DNA of 64,000 nt from Folioceros fuciformis (taxonomy: Eukaryota; Anthocerotophyta; Anthocerotopsida; Anthocerotales), in NCBI GenBank assembly GCA_049999805.1, contig JBNGIO010006139.1, positions 51,034-115,033 of the forward strand, read 5' to 3'. The position numbers and the translations under genes were made by a program. This document shows positions 22,401 through 33,488 of the stretch, in pieces (position 1 is the stretch's first letter; the number at the start of each line of letters is the position of its first letter). Under the pieces are notes generated by a model that did not search any database, had not been told where the DNA came from, and was given only the letters and a program-made list of their open reading frames with translations.

Positions 22401-25400
22401 CAGTCTGAGATCTACAGAGGGAGATGGCTCAGCGAGAAGCTCTGCTAGCCCTGAGAGCCAGAACGTAAAAGCCCCTCAGAATATTGGAAATCCATACAGG
22501 ACAGAAGCAAGGGTGGAGTTATTAGCAACACCTGCGAGCCCCAGGGCTGCAGTAGCTGTTGCAGCTGAGCAGGCTTGTGAAAAATGGAGATTGAGGTATG
22601 TCGACCACTGCTCAGTTTATTTGGCGGAGCAGTGCTGCTTTGTCCACATGTAGCTTGCAAATGTGGGTAAGAATTACTGGTAATGGAGTGCAGGGGCAAC
22701 CAGGCTTATGAGAGTGGAGACTTCTCTAAAGCAGAGGAGTACTATTCTCGCGGTGCTGGCAGTGTATCTTCACATATGACGTCGCAAAGCTGTGTCCGAG
22801 CTTTGATGCTCTGCTACAGCAACAGGGCTGCGACTAGAATGGCCATTGGAAGAATGAGGGATGCCATTGGGGACTGTGTCCGTGCTATGTCTGTGGATCC
22901 TAACTTCTTACGTGTGAGGCTTCGGCTGGCTAAGTAAGTGTGCAGTGATGGCTTTGGTCTGGTGCACTGAATTGTACAAGACTGCAGGTCTGTTATGGGG
23001 GTTTTCACGTAGAAGTTTTCCTAGTGCAGTATCGTCATTGGTTTTTGCAGCTTGTCAGAAACTCAGCTTTATGTTTGCATCCAGCTGCCATTTGTCTTTG
23101 GGAGAAACGGAAGCAGCGTCAGCTGCATTCAAGGAGTGTTTGAAGCGAGTGAAGGAAGGAGACCATGTTCTTGACTCGAAGATTGCAGCAGAGGCTGCAG
23201 AAGGTTTGAAGAAAACACAGGTATCCGTCAAAATCAGGCAGGCCTCCTCACAGAAAGCATCTGTGTTTTAAATGATGAACCAGTTGTGGATCCTTGAGGG
23301 ATAACAGGTTTCAGAAATGCTGCGGGAAACATGCTTTTAAAGGTTGTGATAAGCTTGAATAGTTTGAGTTGAGCTTCTGAGCTTTTGAGCTGGTGGTCAA
23401 TCACATGTCCCTTGTGAAATTCAGGTTGTACAGGAGTACACTGACCGGGCATTAGAGCTTTTGAAGACCTTGAATGTCGCAGATCAAACAAATGCTTTAC
23501 GACTGGTGACAGAAGCATTAAAGCACAGCCAATATACAGACAAGTTGGTGGAATTAAAAGCCATCGCTCTACTTTTGGTACGTTGAGTATGATCGTAATA
23601 CACCACGTTTACCATGAGATGTGTAGCTTGCGTTAGTTCGATGTTTTTCCAGCTAAGCATCTGACTGCATCAAAACTGGCTGATAGTTGAGGAAGTACGA
23701 GGACGCTGAGCAGCTCTGTGAGCAGACTCTTGTGGCAGCAGAGCGGAATTATCCTATGTCGGATGTGCCAAAGAACAGTAACAGTGAATCCTCTCCTGGG
23801 CAGCCGTACAATATTTGGAGGTGGAAGGTCTTTGCTAAATGTAAGTACCATCTTGGGAAACTGGAGGAATCTCTAGAGTACCTGCAGAGGATAGAGCAAT
23901 TTACGCCTGCTTTCAGTGACAGGTAAGCCCTTCTCTGAAGTCTCTGCTTTTGCTTGTCATCACTCGCAGTTTCTGGGGTTCAGCTTCAGCCATTAGATTT
24001 GAATAATCGCTTTGTGACAGCTTTTTTTGGATTGGTTTGCTGTATAGCAGTCTCCGGATGGGCCGCAGTTTCATGAGTGCTTTTGTGTGTGAGCGCTTAA
24101 AGATGATGTGCAGTATATGTTTCTGAAATCTGATCAATGGGAGCAACTTGTATTGCAGGCTCGATTTCTGGCAGATTTTGGACATCAAATCTCCCCAGAG
24201 TTCAACGATTCGCAATCTTTTGCAATATAAGGTGGCCTGCTTGAAACTGCTTTCCTTGGTATACAGCAAAACCGGATGTCAAGTTGTCGTTAAAGTTGTG
24301 TACGCTGCTGATCTCACGTTTCTGTTCATCCATAGGCAGCAGGTAATGAAGCTTTCCAAGCTAACAGACATGCAGATGCAGTGGAACAGTACACTGCTGC
24401 CCTAGCATGCAGTGGAGACTCCCGCCCATTCAATGCTGTCTGTCTGTGCAATCGAGCCGCAGCCTCACAGGCGCTAGGGCACATTGCAGATGCGATTGCA
24501 GATTGCAGCAGGGCAATCGCCCTTGATCCAAAGTATGCAAAGGTTTGTGTAACCCTTATCCTTTTAACTTGCTTCACTTTTCTCGAGCATTAGTCTGATT
24601 TGGTGTTATGCTTGAGCATAGTAGCTGATGGATATAGCACTAGAGTCGGTTGATTGCTTTGCTTCGAGCACGAGTCTCTGAACGAAGATTGAAGCCCTAC
24701 ACGTGTACAGGCCATTTCAAGGAGGGCGACTTTGCATGAGCTTGTGCGGGATTATTCCCAGTCTGTCAGCGATCTACAACGGCTGATTTCACTGCTCGAA
24801 AGCCAGAAGCTGCATGCTAAGGGTGGCCACGGGGGTAAGCCGAAATCAACCACCATCAGCCAGGACCTACATCAAGCTCGCGAAAGGTTGGCCAAAGCGG
24901 ACGAAGAAATCAGGATGAGAAAGAAGGATCATCCTCTGGACCACTATTTGATTCTGTAAGTTAACCTTGTAAACCATCTGAGGTGAAGTTGAGAAGGGTG
25001 AGAAATAGGGTTCAGGGTGGTTATGTGTGAAATGCAGAGGGGTTGATAAAGTCAGCACTAATGGCGAGATCAAGAAGGCATACAGAAAAGCAGCCTTGAG
25101 GCATCATCCTGACAAGGTACGTCTGTTCCCATTTCGCTCTTCACTTCATCATTATCTGCAGCCTCCTAGAATCACGGTACTAAATAGTTTCAGCACGATT
25201 CAAGAGATTCGTCGTTTGTCATGCGGGGCACACGGCGTCCTTACTTAGTGTGTGGTTGACTGTTCAGGCGGGCCAGTTTGTGGTATGGAATGATGGAGCT
25301 GATGACACCCTGTGGCAAGAGATTCGTGATGAAGTTAGGCGGGATGCAGAGCGTCTCTTCAAACTCATCGGGGAAGCAAACGCCGTACTTTCAGATCCTA

Positions 25401-25746
25401 TCAAGGTACATACGCTCCTCATCTGTGTCAACATGTATGCCCCATCCCCCGTATGATGGTGTCTGACAGTACTTGCTGTAAACCACAGCGTGCGCAGTAT
25501 GATAAACTAGAAGATGCACGCAAGATCGGAGCACATGCCGCCGACATATACGCAGACTGCACAAGAAATAGACGACACCACTCGTCGGATCGCTACGAGT
25601 CGTACAGCGGCTACTCGCAACAGTATCGCTGGCAAAGTGCCCCCGATGCTGCGCAGCCTGACACCTACGCCCGAAGGGGCCGGAATGTCTCGCACCCCGG
25701 TTACAGCACGGGAGACGGCTGTGGACGATACGATTGGGATGATTGA
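19444..25746 (+). CDS. TPR and DnaJ-domain co-chaperone with FG-motif N-terminal region
   Basis: This large protein (1638 residues) resembles plant TPR-DnaJ proteins such as Arabidopsis At2g41520 and At5g12430, related to animal DNAJC7, which link Hsp70 and Hsp90. Eleven exons, from 19444-22595 to 25489-25746, join in frame. Residues 1-1050, in one exon, are Ser/Gly/Ala-rich and probably disordered, with scattered phenylalanine-glycine motifs such as VGFRFGAD, GGFRFGAR, PVFVFGAT and GPFVFGAT. TPR repeats follow (RGNQAYESGDFSKAEEYYSRG; later AAGNEAFQANRHADAVEQYT and LGHIADAIADCSRAIALDP). Near the C-terminus is a J domain: DHYLILGVDKVSTNGEIKKA, then YRKAALRHHPDK with the HPD motif needed to stimulate Hsp70 ATPase, and a final helix LIGEANAVLSDPIKRAQYD. 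The tail is Arg/Tyr/Ser-rich and ends YDWDD. The start is the first ATG in a frame that is open further upstream. Confidence 0.93.
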
Positions 25747-27019
25747 ACCTACAGTATTTATGTGGAATGTTTCATCTTGACATCGCATCCGGCATTGGAA
25801 GACTTTGTGTAGCTGAGCACGGGAGGACTTGACATTGGTTTCTTTTCGTCTTATAAGCCTCCGGACGCTGTGGGGTATTATGGCGTACCGGAACGCTGGA
25901 GGTGGAAGGAAAAAAATTTAGAGTTAATGATTTGAAGTCTACAACATAGAGAACAATAGTGGGGGAGCGGAGAGTCCTGTGGATGGAGGAGGGAGGAGGG
26001 AGGCGGCAGGGGGATGGAGAAATTCCAGGATTATTCGGTTGATTCTCGCAGGCAGATCCAAGTCCTCTCACAAGAAGTTCACAGCACTGAAACAACTTCT
26101 CACACGGAACCATAGACAGTGAGCAACAAATATCTTGAAAATTTAGTGTACACTACAAGCAAAATACAAGCAAAGTGACCAGGAAAGAAAGCACAAGCTG
26201 AAGGTAAACTCGACGACGGCTGCTGACAGGTCGGTGGTTAAGGGAACGCAGGAAGAATGCCTTCTTGACATTCAGACGTCACAGCTGCAGTCGGGCAAGT
26301 AAAGAAGGTTCCCCGCGCAACCGTGCAATCGGCTCAGCTGTTGCCTTCAGTATGACTACGAAGACAAGCTCCGAGAACAGCTCTCTGGGGGACAATACAC
26401 ACCAGTTTTTCGACTCGAAGCCTACACAGTAGCATCTTCAGGAGCTTTGGTGGCATGGAAGCATGGTCTGGACGATCCCCTGGCAAAGCCGGCATGGCCT
26501 CAATGAGATTGTTCCTGTTGCTCGCCATCTCTCTCTTCATGTTTCGCAATACCCTAAAATGACCTCTCCGGTGGGTAAGTGAAAATTTGCTCCTGCTGGA
26601 TGAACGCTTGCTTATTGCTATGCTTCATGAGCAATATTGCCAGCCCCTTCATTGCCTTGGTACGATGTCGGGGCCTGCTAAGAAAGAGCTCCTGCAACCA
26701 CCCAGTCTAGCTTGGTGCAGGGGCCGTGATGATCAACTGCAGCTGAAGAATGTCATGAGTTCCTTCATATTTGCGAGGGTATGGAAAGATTTTAGTGAGC
26801 TGATATTCTTGGCTCCATTTTGCAGACCGAAATCTGCGTCGCAAGCTTCTAAGATCTTCAGGGGGCCTTCCAACATTAGGACGCCACTAGTTGCATCAAA
26901 AATATTGGCCGGTGCCATCAACATGCACAATGGAAGATCTCGTGAGTGAAGACTGCAGGGAAGCCGCTTCCTGCTTCGCAACATGGCCAAGGTGACAGGA
27001 AACAGAGTGCGCTTGGCTG
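25747..27019. other. gene-free stretch between TPR-DnaJ and first PPR-DYW gene
   Basis: I see no gene. The left part should be the 3' untranslated region of the TPR-DnaJ gene, with a purine-rich GGAGGAGGGAGGAGGGAGG run near 25985. A 120-codon frame at 26587-26949 (plus) and one antisense to it show no known motif and no splice-consistent neighbours. Confidence 0.45.
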
Positions 27020-30000
27020 TCAGTGGGCATCTCTACATGTACATGTCCCATCTGTGAAGTGATGCACGCGGTGGGCGTCTCTCACTATGATATCTCGGCC
27101 TTCAAGCCTGGACAAGATCTTTGTGCTGCTGTGGCAGTCGTCGCACATACGAAGGTTTTTGGTGACCAGCAAAGTGGTGCCTTTTGGAGTGTTGAGGAGA
27201 CCGAAAGCCAATGCCAGCTTCTCAGCGTGTCCACACAGAGAGTCGGCTTCCTGCTTGTCAGCAACGTGTGAAGCTTTGAACTCCATTTCTGTTCGTGCCT
27301 GCTGGCCTTCCACCTCCATGTGTTGACTGAGACTAAGTACCTTCAGATGGGCATCACATCTCTGATCACCAATGGTGAACTTATGTATTGTCTGATTCAC
27401 CTCAATCATGGCCGTTGCCGGCTTCTTCTGGGCTCCATGGTGTGTTCTCATCTTCTCTATAATCCTTGCGTCCTCCCATCTGCCAGCATTTGAGTAGATA
27501 TGGGACATGAGAACGTAAGCAGCAGATAGCTGTGGCTGCATCTCGATGAGCCGGTTGAAGCACAGCCTTCCTCTCTCCACAGCACTGTGACTTTTACAAG
27601 CACTCAGTAAAGACATCCAACCAACCGTGTCGTTTCTGAAAGGCATGGTTCGGAGAACACTCTCCGCATCATCCAATCGTCCAGAACGCGCAAGAAGATC
27701 AACTACGCAGTTCAAAGTCTCAAGGCTTGGCATAATACCATGATCCTCGATCATCGTCTTGAAGACGTGAAGGCCATCCTTCACCAAGCCTCCGTGACTG
27801 CATGCCACCAGAAGGCACGTGAAGGTGGCAACGTTGGGCTCAATACCATGTTCCTGCATCTCCTCGAAGCATCTGATAGCCGTCTCACAGCGATTATGCT
27901 GGCCATATCCATTAATAAGTGCAGTCCATGTTGCAACATCCCTGATTGGCAACCTCTCAAAAAATGCGAGGGCATCTTCCAGTCTTCCACATTTTGAATA
28001 CATGTCAATCAGACTACTTCTTAAGGACACTTCTCCTCCTAGACCCCTTCCGACGATTTGAGCGTGCAACGACCTGCCTTTTTGCAGAGCTCCCAAGTTC
28101 CCGCAAGCCTTTACCAAACTCAAAAAGGTAATTTTATCGGGGCACACTCCGTCCAGATGCATTTCTCCATAAAGATTGAGAGCATCAACGCCATAGCCAT
28201 GGTTCACACATCCTTCAATCAAGGCATTCCAGGTTACCACATCTTTGATCAGCAACTTGTCAACGATTCTGCATGCATCCTCCAGGCTCCCACACTTTGC
28301 ATACATGTCCAGCAGCGTATTTCCAACAACCAAATCGGCCTCCAGCCCCGCTTCCAGAATCTGTGCATGAATTTCTCTGCCCTTGCGTAAAGCTCCCGTG
28401 AGAGCACATGCTTTTAAAACGGACACAAATGTCAACCTGTCTGCAGTCATGCATCCCAGCTGCATCTTGCTATAAACATTGAGAGCACACTCACCAAACC
28501 CATGCTCAATATGTGCTTCTATCATGGCATTCCAAGTCACAGTGTCCTTGTACGGCAACCTGTCAAAGACTATGCACGCGTCTTCCAAGTTTCCACATTT
28601 GGCATACATGTACACGAGACTGTTCCCTAGAAAACCATCTTCCTCCATCTCCCGTTGCAGAAGCTGGGCATGAATGTGCTTGCCCTTATGGATGGCTCCA
28701 ACGCCTGCACACGTTCTCAACATGCACAAAAATGTAACCCTGTCAGGCATCAAGCCATCCTGTTGCATCTGCTCATAAAGTTTCAGGGTTTCCTGTCTTA
28801 GCCCGTGTCCAGCATATCCTTCCATCATGACATTCCAGGTAGCCACCCCCTTGGTACGCAAATTTTCAAAGACTTTCCGAGCGTCTCTCAGGCTTCCACT
28901 CTTAACATACATGTGCACCAGGGTGCTTCCGAGAACTGCATCTGCTTCTAGACCTCTTTCCCTGATCTGGGCATGGACCTTCTTGCCTACATCCAGGGCT
29001 TTCAAACTAGCACATGCTTTTAGAACGCAGAGAAATGTGACATTGTTCGAGGGAGTTATGCCCTCCAGCTCCATTTCCGCATACAGATCCAAAGCCTCCT
29101 CACCCAAGCCATGCTGAGCATATCCCGCAAGCATGGCATTCCAGGCCACAACGTTCTTCGGGGACAACCTTTCAAACAGAGTACGAGCATCACTGAAGCT
29201 CCCACATTTGGCATACATATCTACCAAGGTATTTGCTATAGCAGCATCTCTTTCCAGCCCCAATCTTATAATGAAGGCATGGATTTCCTTTCCCATCTTT
29301 ATATCTCGAGCTCTTCCACATGCTTTCAAACTACAAAGAAAAGTCACCTTATCTGGCGTCAAGCCATTGTGTTGCATGACCTGATACAGCTGCAGACCTT
29401 CCAGACCTGAGCCATGCTCAGCGAATCCTTTGATCATTGAATTCCAAGTCACCAAGTCCTTGCTTGGCAGCCTGTCAAAAATTGTGCAAGCCTCCCTCAA
29501 GGACCCACACTTCACGTACATATCCACCAACGCGTTCCCGACTGTTGGGTCGATTTCCAAGCCCTTTTGAACAATTCGTGCATGAATTGCTTTGCCTGCG
29601 TGCACGACCCCAATCCCCCCACATGCTTTTAAAACACATAGAAATGTTATCTTGTCTGGAGCCACGCCATGCTGTTCCATGCTCCAGTAGATCCCTAGCG
29701 CCTCTTCACAAAGTCCATGCTGAGCATATCCTGTTATCAAAGCATTCCAGGTAACCACATTTTTGGTGGACATCATATCAAAAACAGCCTGAGCATCCTC
29801 CAAGCTTCCGCATCTACCGTACATATCCACTAGGCTGTTCCACACAAACACACTGGGCTCCAGCCCATATTTCTCAATGTCACCATGGACCAGCTTGCCG
29901 GATGCCAAATCTGCAGCTCTGCCACATGCTTTTAAGACCGCCACAAGTTCGTGGTTGCTGAGTCTGACAGCAGATTCTCGCATTTGCCGATACAATAGAA

Positions 30001-30256
30001 TAGCCACATCAGCCTCCGCAATAGCATCAGGTCCTAATATCCCTGAACCCCGAACCAGCTTGTCTCTGGCAGGCGCCTTGTAAGACTCACAGTCTTTGCC
30101 TTTCACACTCGTCCGAAGATTGTGGCTCTCATGCACGATTGGCACAGCCAAGGCATGCACTCGCCTGCCAAGTTCAGTCCCATGTCTCTTTGCAGGGCTC
30201 TCTTCGAGCGACATGAACGATCCGCTTGTAAGAGCACGGACTGCCCGCTGGCCCAT
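27020..30256 (-). CDS. intronless PLS-class PPR protein with variant DYW deaminase domain (KKPA PG box)
   Basis: This 1078-residue protein is a likely organellar RNA editing factor. PLS repeats recognise the RNA and the C-terminal DYW domain is a cytidine-deaminase-like enzyme. Seven P-L-S triplets can be counted by their S/L signatures (for example SLVDMYGRCGSLEDAQAVFD and TLLDMYAKCGSLEDACRIVD), followed by E and E+ motifs. The PG box reads KKPATAMIEV instead of the usual KxPGxSWIE. The deaminase HxE is HAEKLALAFG and the zinc CxxC is MCDDCH, so catalytic residues are present. The last residues are CTCRDAH; the usual end is C-x-C-x-DYW. A KP-type PG box is the hallmark of the DYW:KP class, linked to U-to-C editing in hornworts, lycophytes and ferns; placing this protein there is inference. 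The N-terminus before the first repeat is short and its targeting is unclear. Confidence 0.93.
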   Translation of the reverse strand: MGQRAVRALTSGSFMSLEESPAKRHGTELGRRVHALAVPIVHESHNLRTSVKGKDCESYKAPARDKLVRGSGILGPDAIAEADVAILLYRQMRESAVRLSNHELVAVLKACGRAADLASGKLVHGDIEKYGLEPSVFVWNSLVDMYGRCGSLEDAQAVFDMMSTKNVVTWNALITGYAQHGLCEEALGIYWSMEQHGVAPDKITFLCVLKACGGIGVVHAGKAIHARIVQKGLEIDPTVGNALVDMYVKCGSLREACTIFDRLPSKDLVTWNSMIKGFAEHGSGLEGLQLYQVMQHNGLTPDKVTFLCSLKACGRARDIKMGKEIHAFIIRLGLERDAAIANTLVDMYAKCGSFSDARTLFERLSPKNVVAWNAMLAGYAQHGLGEEALDLYAEMELEGITPSNNVTFLCVLKACASLKALDVGKKVHAQIRERGLEADAVLGSTLVHMYVKSGSLRDARKVFENLRTKGVATWNVMMEGYAGHGLRQETLKLYEQMQQDGLMPDRVTFLCMLRTCAGVGAIHKGKHIHAQLLQREMEEDGFLGNSLVYMYAKCGNLEDACIVFDRLPYKDTVTWNAMIEAHIEHGFGECALNVYSKMQLGCMTADRLTFVSVLKACALTGALRKGREIHAQILEAGLEADLVVGNTLLDMYAKCGSLEDACRIVDKLLIKDVVTWNALIEGCVNHGYGVDALNLYGEMHLDGVCPDKITFLSLVKACGNLGALQKGRSLHAQIVGRGLGGEVSLRSSLIDMYSKCGRLEDALAFFERLPIRDVATWTALINGYGQHNRCETAIRCFEEMQEHGIEPNVATFTCLLVACSHGGLVKDGLHVFKTMIEDHGIMPSLETLNCVVDLLARSGRLDDAESVLRTMPFRNDTVGWMSLLSACKSHSAVERGRLCFNRLIEMQPQLSAAYVLMSHIYSNAGRWEDARIIEKMRTHHGAQKKPATAMIEVNQTIHKFTIGDQRCDAHLKVLSLSQHMEVEGQQARTEMEFKASHVADKQEADSLCGHAEKLALAFGLLNTPKGTTLLVTKNLRMCDDCHSSTKILSRLEGRDIIVRDAHRVHHFTDGTCTCRDAH

Positions 30257-30494
30257 GACCGTCTCTGGCCCCCAGTCCTCATCCTCTTATCTGGTACCAG
30301 AATTTTCTGCACTGGTCCCAGTACAGAACCATCGCACAGCTTCGGGGAAATAGGAACAGATGAAACAGCAGAAGGCCCTGATATATCCATACTACAAGCT
30401 CAACTCACAATCTATTGCTGTGAAGAGAAGGAGACACATCCCCAGCCCTTCACCCTCCCCGCCCGTCGATCCACATTGAGATTGGACTTGTTAC
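30257..30494. promoter_or_regulatory. divergent promoter region between PPR-DYW and Josephin genes
   Basis: Only 238 bp separate the two divergent start codons, so the leaders and core promoters must be packed here. I see no clear TATA box or repeat. Confidence 0.35.
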
Positions 30495-31178
30495 ATGATG
30501 GAAGGACCAGAACGCCTGTACCACGAAAGACAGCGTCTACAAATGTGTCTCCTCCACTCGCTCAACAACCTCCTACAGGTGGGCAAACGGAACTTCAAAC
30601 ACGGTTAGCTGATTCTTCGCGTTCGATGTACTGAGCAATTACAAACAAGCTGGGTTCGACATCTGCAGGGAGAGAGTCCTTTCACCAAAGCCGAGCTGGA
30701 CACCATAGCCGACAATCTGCCCAATTTGGAGCAGACGCAATTCGACCGCTGGAATCCCTTTTCGCCAATTCTGAAACAGCACCGGAACGCCATTACCGGA
30801 AACTACGATGCAGAAGTTCTTTTCGCTGCATTGAAGAGCAGAAGCAAGGATGTGACCTGGTACGATCGGAGGCACGGGTCAGCAGGATTGCAGCTGGCGG
30901 GTGCCGATCATTCTTTGGTTGGAGTGGTTGCGAATATCTTGAAAACCAGGCTAGGTGGGCTGTGGAAGGGAAGGCACTGGGTTGCTCTGTGCAACGTGCA
31001 CGACATTTGGTATAACTTGGACAGTGATTTGCGAGCTCCAGTTCCATTCAAAGATGGGTGGGAAGAGGTACAAGTGTACATGGGGAAGATGCTGGAAGAA
31101 GGAGCGGAGATCTTTTTGGTCAGAAATCTGCAAGCCTCGACAAGCCTACACGAAGTCTCAGACTCAAACCCCGCATGA
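30495..31178 (+). CDS. Josephin-domain deubiquitinase (Josephin-like protein)
   Basis: Josephin proteins are cysteine proteases that cut ubiquitin from proteins; ataxin-3 and JOSD1/2 are relatives. Two exons (30495-30578 and 30669-31178) join in frame to 197 residues, so this is a stand-alone Josephin domain like JOSD1/2, without the UIM tail of ataxin-3. The catalytic cysteine lies in QRLQMCLLHSLNNLLQGE. The second region has ITGNYDAEVLFAALK and TWYDRRHG. The catalytic histidine is in GRHWVALCN and the third catalytic position is the Asn in WYNLDSDL. All three are intact. Its stop codon (31176-31178) lies inside the antisense coding end of the neighbouring PPR gene, an overlap of 15 bp. Confidence 0.93.
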
Positions 31179-33488
31179 ACATAAGCCTTGCTTAAAATGG
31201 TGTACACAGTGTGCATCTCTAACTATGATCTCCCTCTGTTCGATCTTGGACAAGACCTTCGTTCCGCTATGGCAATTGTTGCACATACGCAGATTTTTAG
31301 TGATGAGCAAAGTTGTGCCATCTGGAGTGTTCAGGAGGCCAAATGCTAGAGCAAGCTTCTCAGCATGTCCACACAAGGAATCTTTTTCCTCCTGGTCAGA
31401 CACTGGTTTCAGTCCCATCTCTATCTGCGGCCTGTGGCCATCCCGTAGCATTTGCAAGTTCAGACTTCGCAACTTTGACGAGAGATCGTCCCTGTGCTCC
31501 CCAACGATGAACTCATGCACTTTGTTGTCCACTTCGATGAAAGCTGTGGCAGGCTTCTTCTCCGCACCAGCATGTCTTCTCATTTGCTCGATTCTGTCTG
31601 AATCTTCCTGTCTTCCAGCACCTTCATAGATGTTTGCCATGAGAACATAACCAGCAGCCAGTTGCGGATCGAGCGCCACAAGGCGATCGAAACACCGTCT
31701 CCCTCGCTGGACGTCTCCATGAGTTTTGCACGCACTTAGCAAGGACCTGCACCCCACAACGTCAGGAGGAAAGGGCATTGTTTGCAGCACATTTTCAGCC
31801 TCGTCCAAGTGCCCTGACCGTGCAAGAAGGTCCACGATACAGTTACAGTGCTCCAGTGCGGGAGTAATGCAATGGCTGTTTACCATTGCTGTGAAATACT
31901 TTCTGCCTTCATCCACCAGACCCACATGACTGCAGGCCACCAGAAGACACAGGTAAGTGGCACTGTTCGGCTCAACGCCATGCCGTTGCATCTCTTCGAA
32001 ACACTGAATTGCCATGTCACAATCATTTTGCTGACCATAACCGTTAAGTAGTGCTGTCCATGTTGTGACATCTTTAGCAGGCATTTGGTCAAACACAAGG
32101 CGCGCGTCCTCCATGCTGCCACATCTACCGTACATGTCCACAAGTGTGTTCCCTACGAACATGTCTCCCTCCAGACCCCTTGCCTGTACATCAGCATGAA
32201 CTTCCTTGCCCGTGTCCAGGGCTCCTACACAACCACAAGCCTTGAGAGCACATACAAATGTAACAGCATTGGCTGGATGGATGCCTTCCTGCTGCATAGA
32301 CGCATAGAGATCAAGAGCATCCTGACCAAGCCCATGCTGCACATATCCCGCCATCAGCACTGTCCATGTTACGACATCTCTAAGCGGCAGTCTGTCAAAC
32401 ACTGCACGAGCATCATCTAGGCTCCCACATTTAGTGTACATATCCACGAGAGCACTGCCGATAAATACATCTGCTTGCACCCCCATTTCCAGAATGTTAA
32501 CATGAATCTGTTTCCCTCTTTGAACCGCACTTACTCCTAGGCTCCCACAGGCATTCAGAATGCTAACATATGTAACTTTGTCTGGTTTCACACTACCCTC
32601 TTGCATCATAGCATACAGATCGAGAGCCTCCTGACTACGTCCGTCATGAGCATAGCCTGCAACCATCGTATTCCAAGCTACCACATCTCTGGATGGCAAG
32701 CTGTCAAACACAGTTCGCGCATCTAACAAATTCTTGCACTTAGAGTACATGTCCACCAGGGCACTTCCCACAAACACGTTGGATTCGAGTTGAAGATCAG
32801 TGATATCCTTATGTACCAGCTTCCCAGTTGTCAAATCCGCTGCACCTGCACAGGCCTTCAGAACAGCCACAAAGACATAATCATTGGGCTGGACGGTGGA
32901 CTTTCGCATCCGAGTGTACAGTTTGATAGCCTGCTCAGCTTGTCCATGCTCTGCATATGCTGAAATGATGGAAGCCCACATAAAAACGTTCGGAGCAGGC
33001 ACTTTGAGAAACACTTGACTTGCCTCCAGCAGATTCCCCAAGGAGGCATACATACGAATGAGGTGATTGGCCAAAAACGGGTTCAGTGCATACCCACTGT
33101 CCACTGTGAGCGCATGAACCCTCCGACCTAGATCCGGATCTCTCGTCTCAATGCATCCTTTGAGAACCCGATACAACATGTCTCTCGTAATCCAACCCCG
33201 ATGCTCCGCAAGTTCCAACACTTGCACGGCCTCATCCACCCTTCCCTCATCACATAGCCTGCTCCAGGTCTCTGCAGCTCCTTCATTCCTCACCGCCCTG
33301 CACTGTCCAGTGCATGGCACGATGTAATTTCTTTCCCTCCAATTCTTGAATCGAACAAACGTGGAGACAAATGAAGCCTCGGAGGATGAGAAATACCTTT
33401 CATCCCGACGAGGAAAAGGAGCTGATTTGTGCTGCACCAGGTTCGACCAGGATTCAAGCCAAGGAGCCTTCCGCGTTTTGTGCTGCAC
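31164..33488 (-). CDS. intronless PLS-class PPR protein with variant DYW domain lacking the terminal tripeptide
   Basis: This 774-residue putative organellar editing factor has four complete P-L-S triplets with clear L/S signatures (ALVDMYSKCKNLLDARTVFD, ALVDMYTKCGSLDDARAVFD, TLVDMYGRCGSMEDARLVFD), then E, E+ and DYW regions. The PG box is KKPATAFIEV, like the other DYW protein in this window. The deaminase HxE is HAEKLALAFG and the zinc motif is MCNNCH. The sequence ends HHFKQGLCSCGV and stops: the second zinc site's C-x-C is present but the usual DYW is replaced by a single Val. The N-terminus has basic and Ser-rich stretches, as for organelle targeting. Its 3' end overlaps the Josephin gene on the other strand. 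An alternative start could lie a few codons downstream. Confidence 0.93.
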   Translation of the reverse strand: MQHKTRKAPWLESWSNLVQHKSAPFPRRDERYFSSSEASFVSTFVRFKNWRERNYIVPCTGQCRAVRNEGAAETWSRLCDEGRVDEAVQVLELAEHRGWITRDMLYRVLKGCIETRDPDLGRRVHALTVDSGYALNPFLANHLIRMYASLGNLLEASQVFLKVPAPNVFMWASIISAYAEHGQAEQAIKLYTRMRKSTVQPNDYVFVAVLKACAGAADLTTGKLVHKDITDLQLESNVFVGSALVDMYSKCKNLLDARTVFDSLPSRDVVAWNTMVAGYAHDGRSQEALDLYAMMQEGSVKPDKVTYVSILNACGSLGVSAVQRGKQIHVNILEMGVQADVFIGSALVDMYTKCGSLDDARAVFDRLPLRDVVTWTVLMAGYVQHGLGQDALDLYASMQQEGIHPANAVTFVCALKACGCVGALDTGKEVHADVQARGLEGDMFVGNTLVDMYGRCGSMEDARLVFDQMPAKDVTTWTALLNGYGQQNDCDMAIQCFEEMQRHGVEPNSATYLCLLVACSHVGLVDEGRKYFTAMVNSHCITPALEHCNCIVDLLARSGHLDEAENVLQTMPFPPDVVGCRSLLSACKTHGDVQRGRRCFDRLVALDPQLAAGYVLMANIYEGAGRQEDSDRIEQMRRHAGAEKKPATAFIEVDNKVHEFIVGEHRDDLSSKLRSLNLQMLRDGHRPQIEMGLKPVSDQEEKDSLCGHAEKLALAFGLLNTPDGTTLLITKNLRMCNNCHSGTKVLSKIEQREIIVRDAHCVHHFKQGLCSCGV

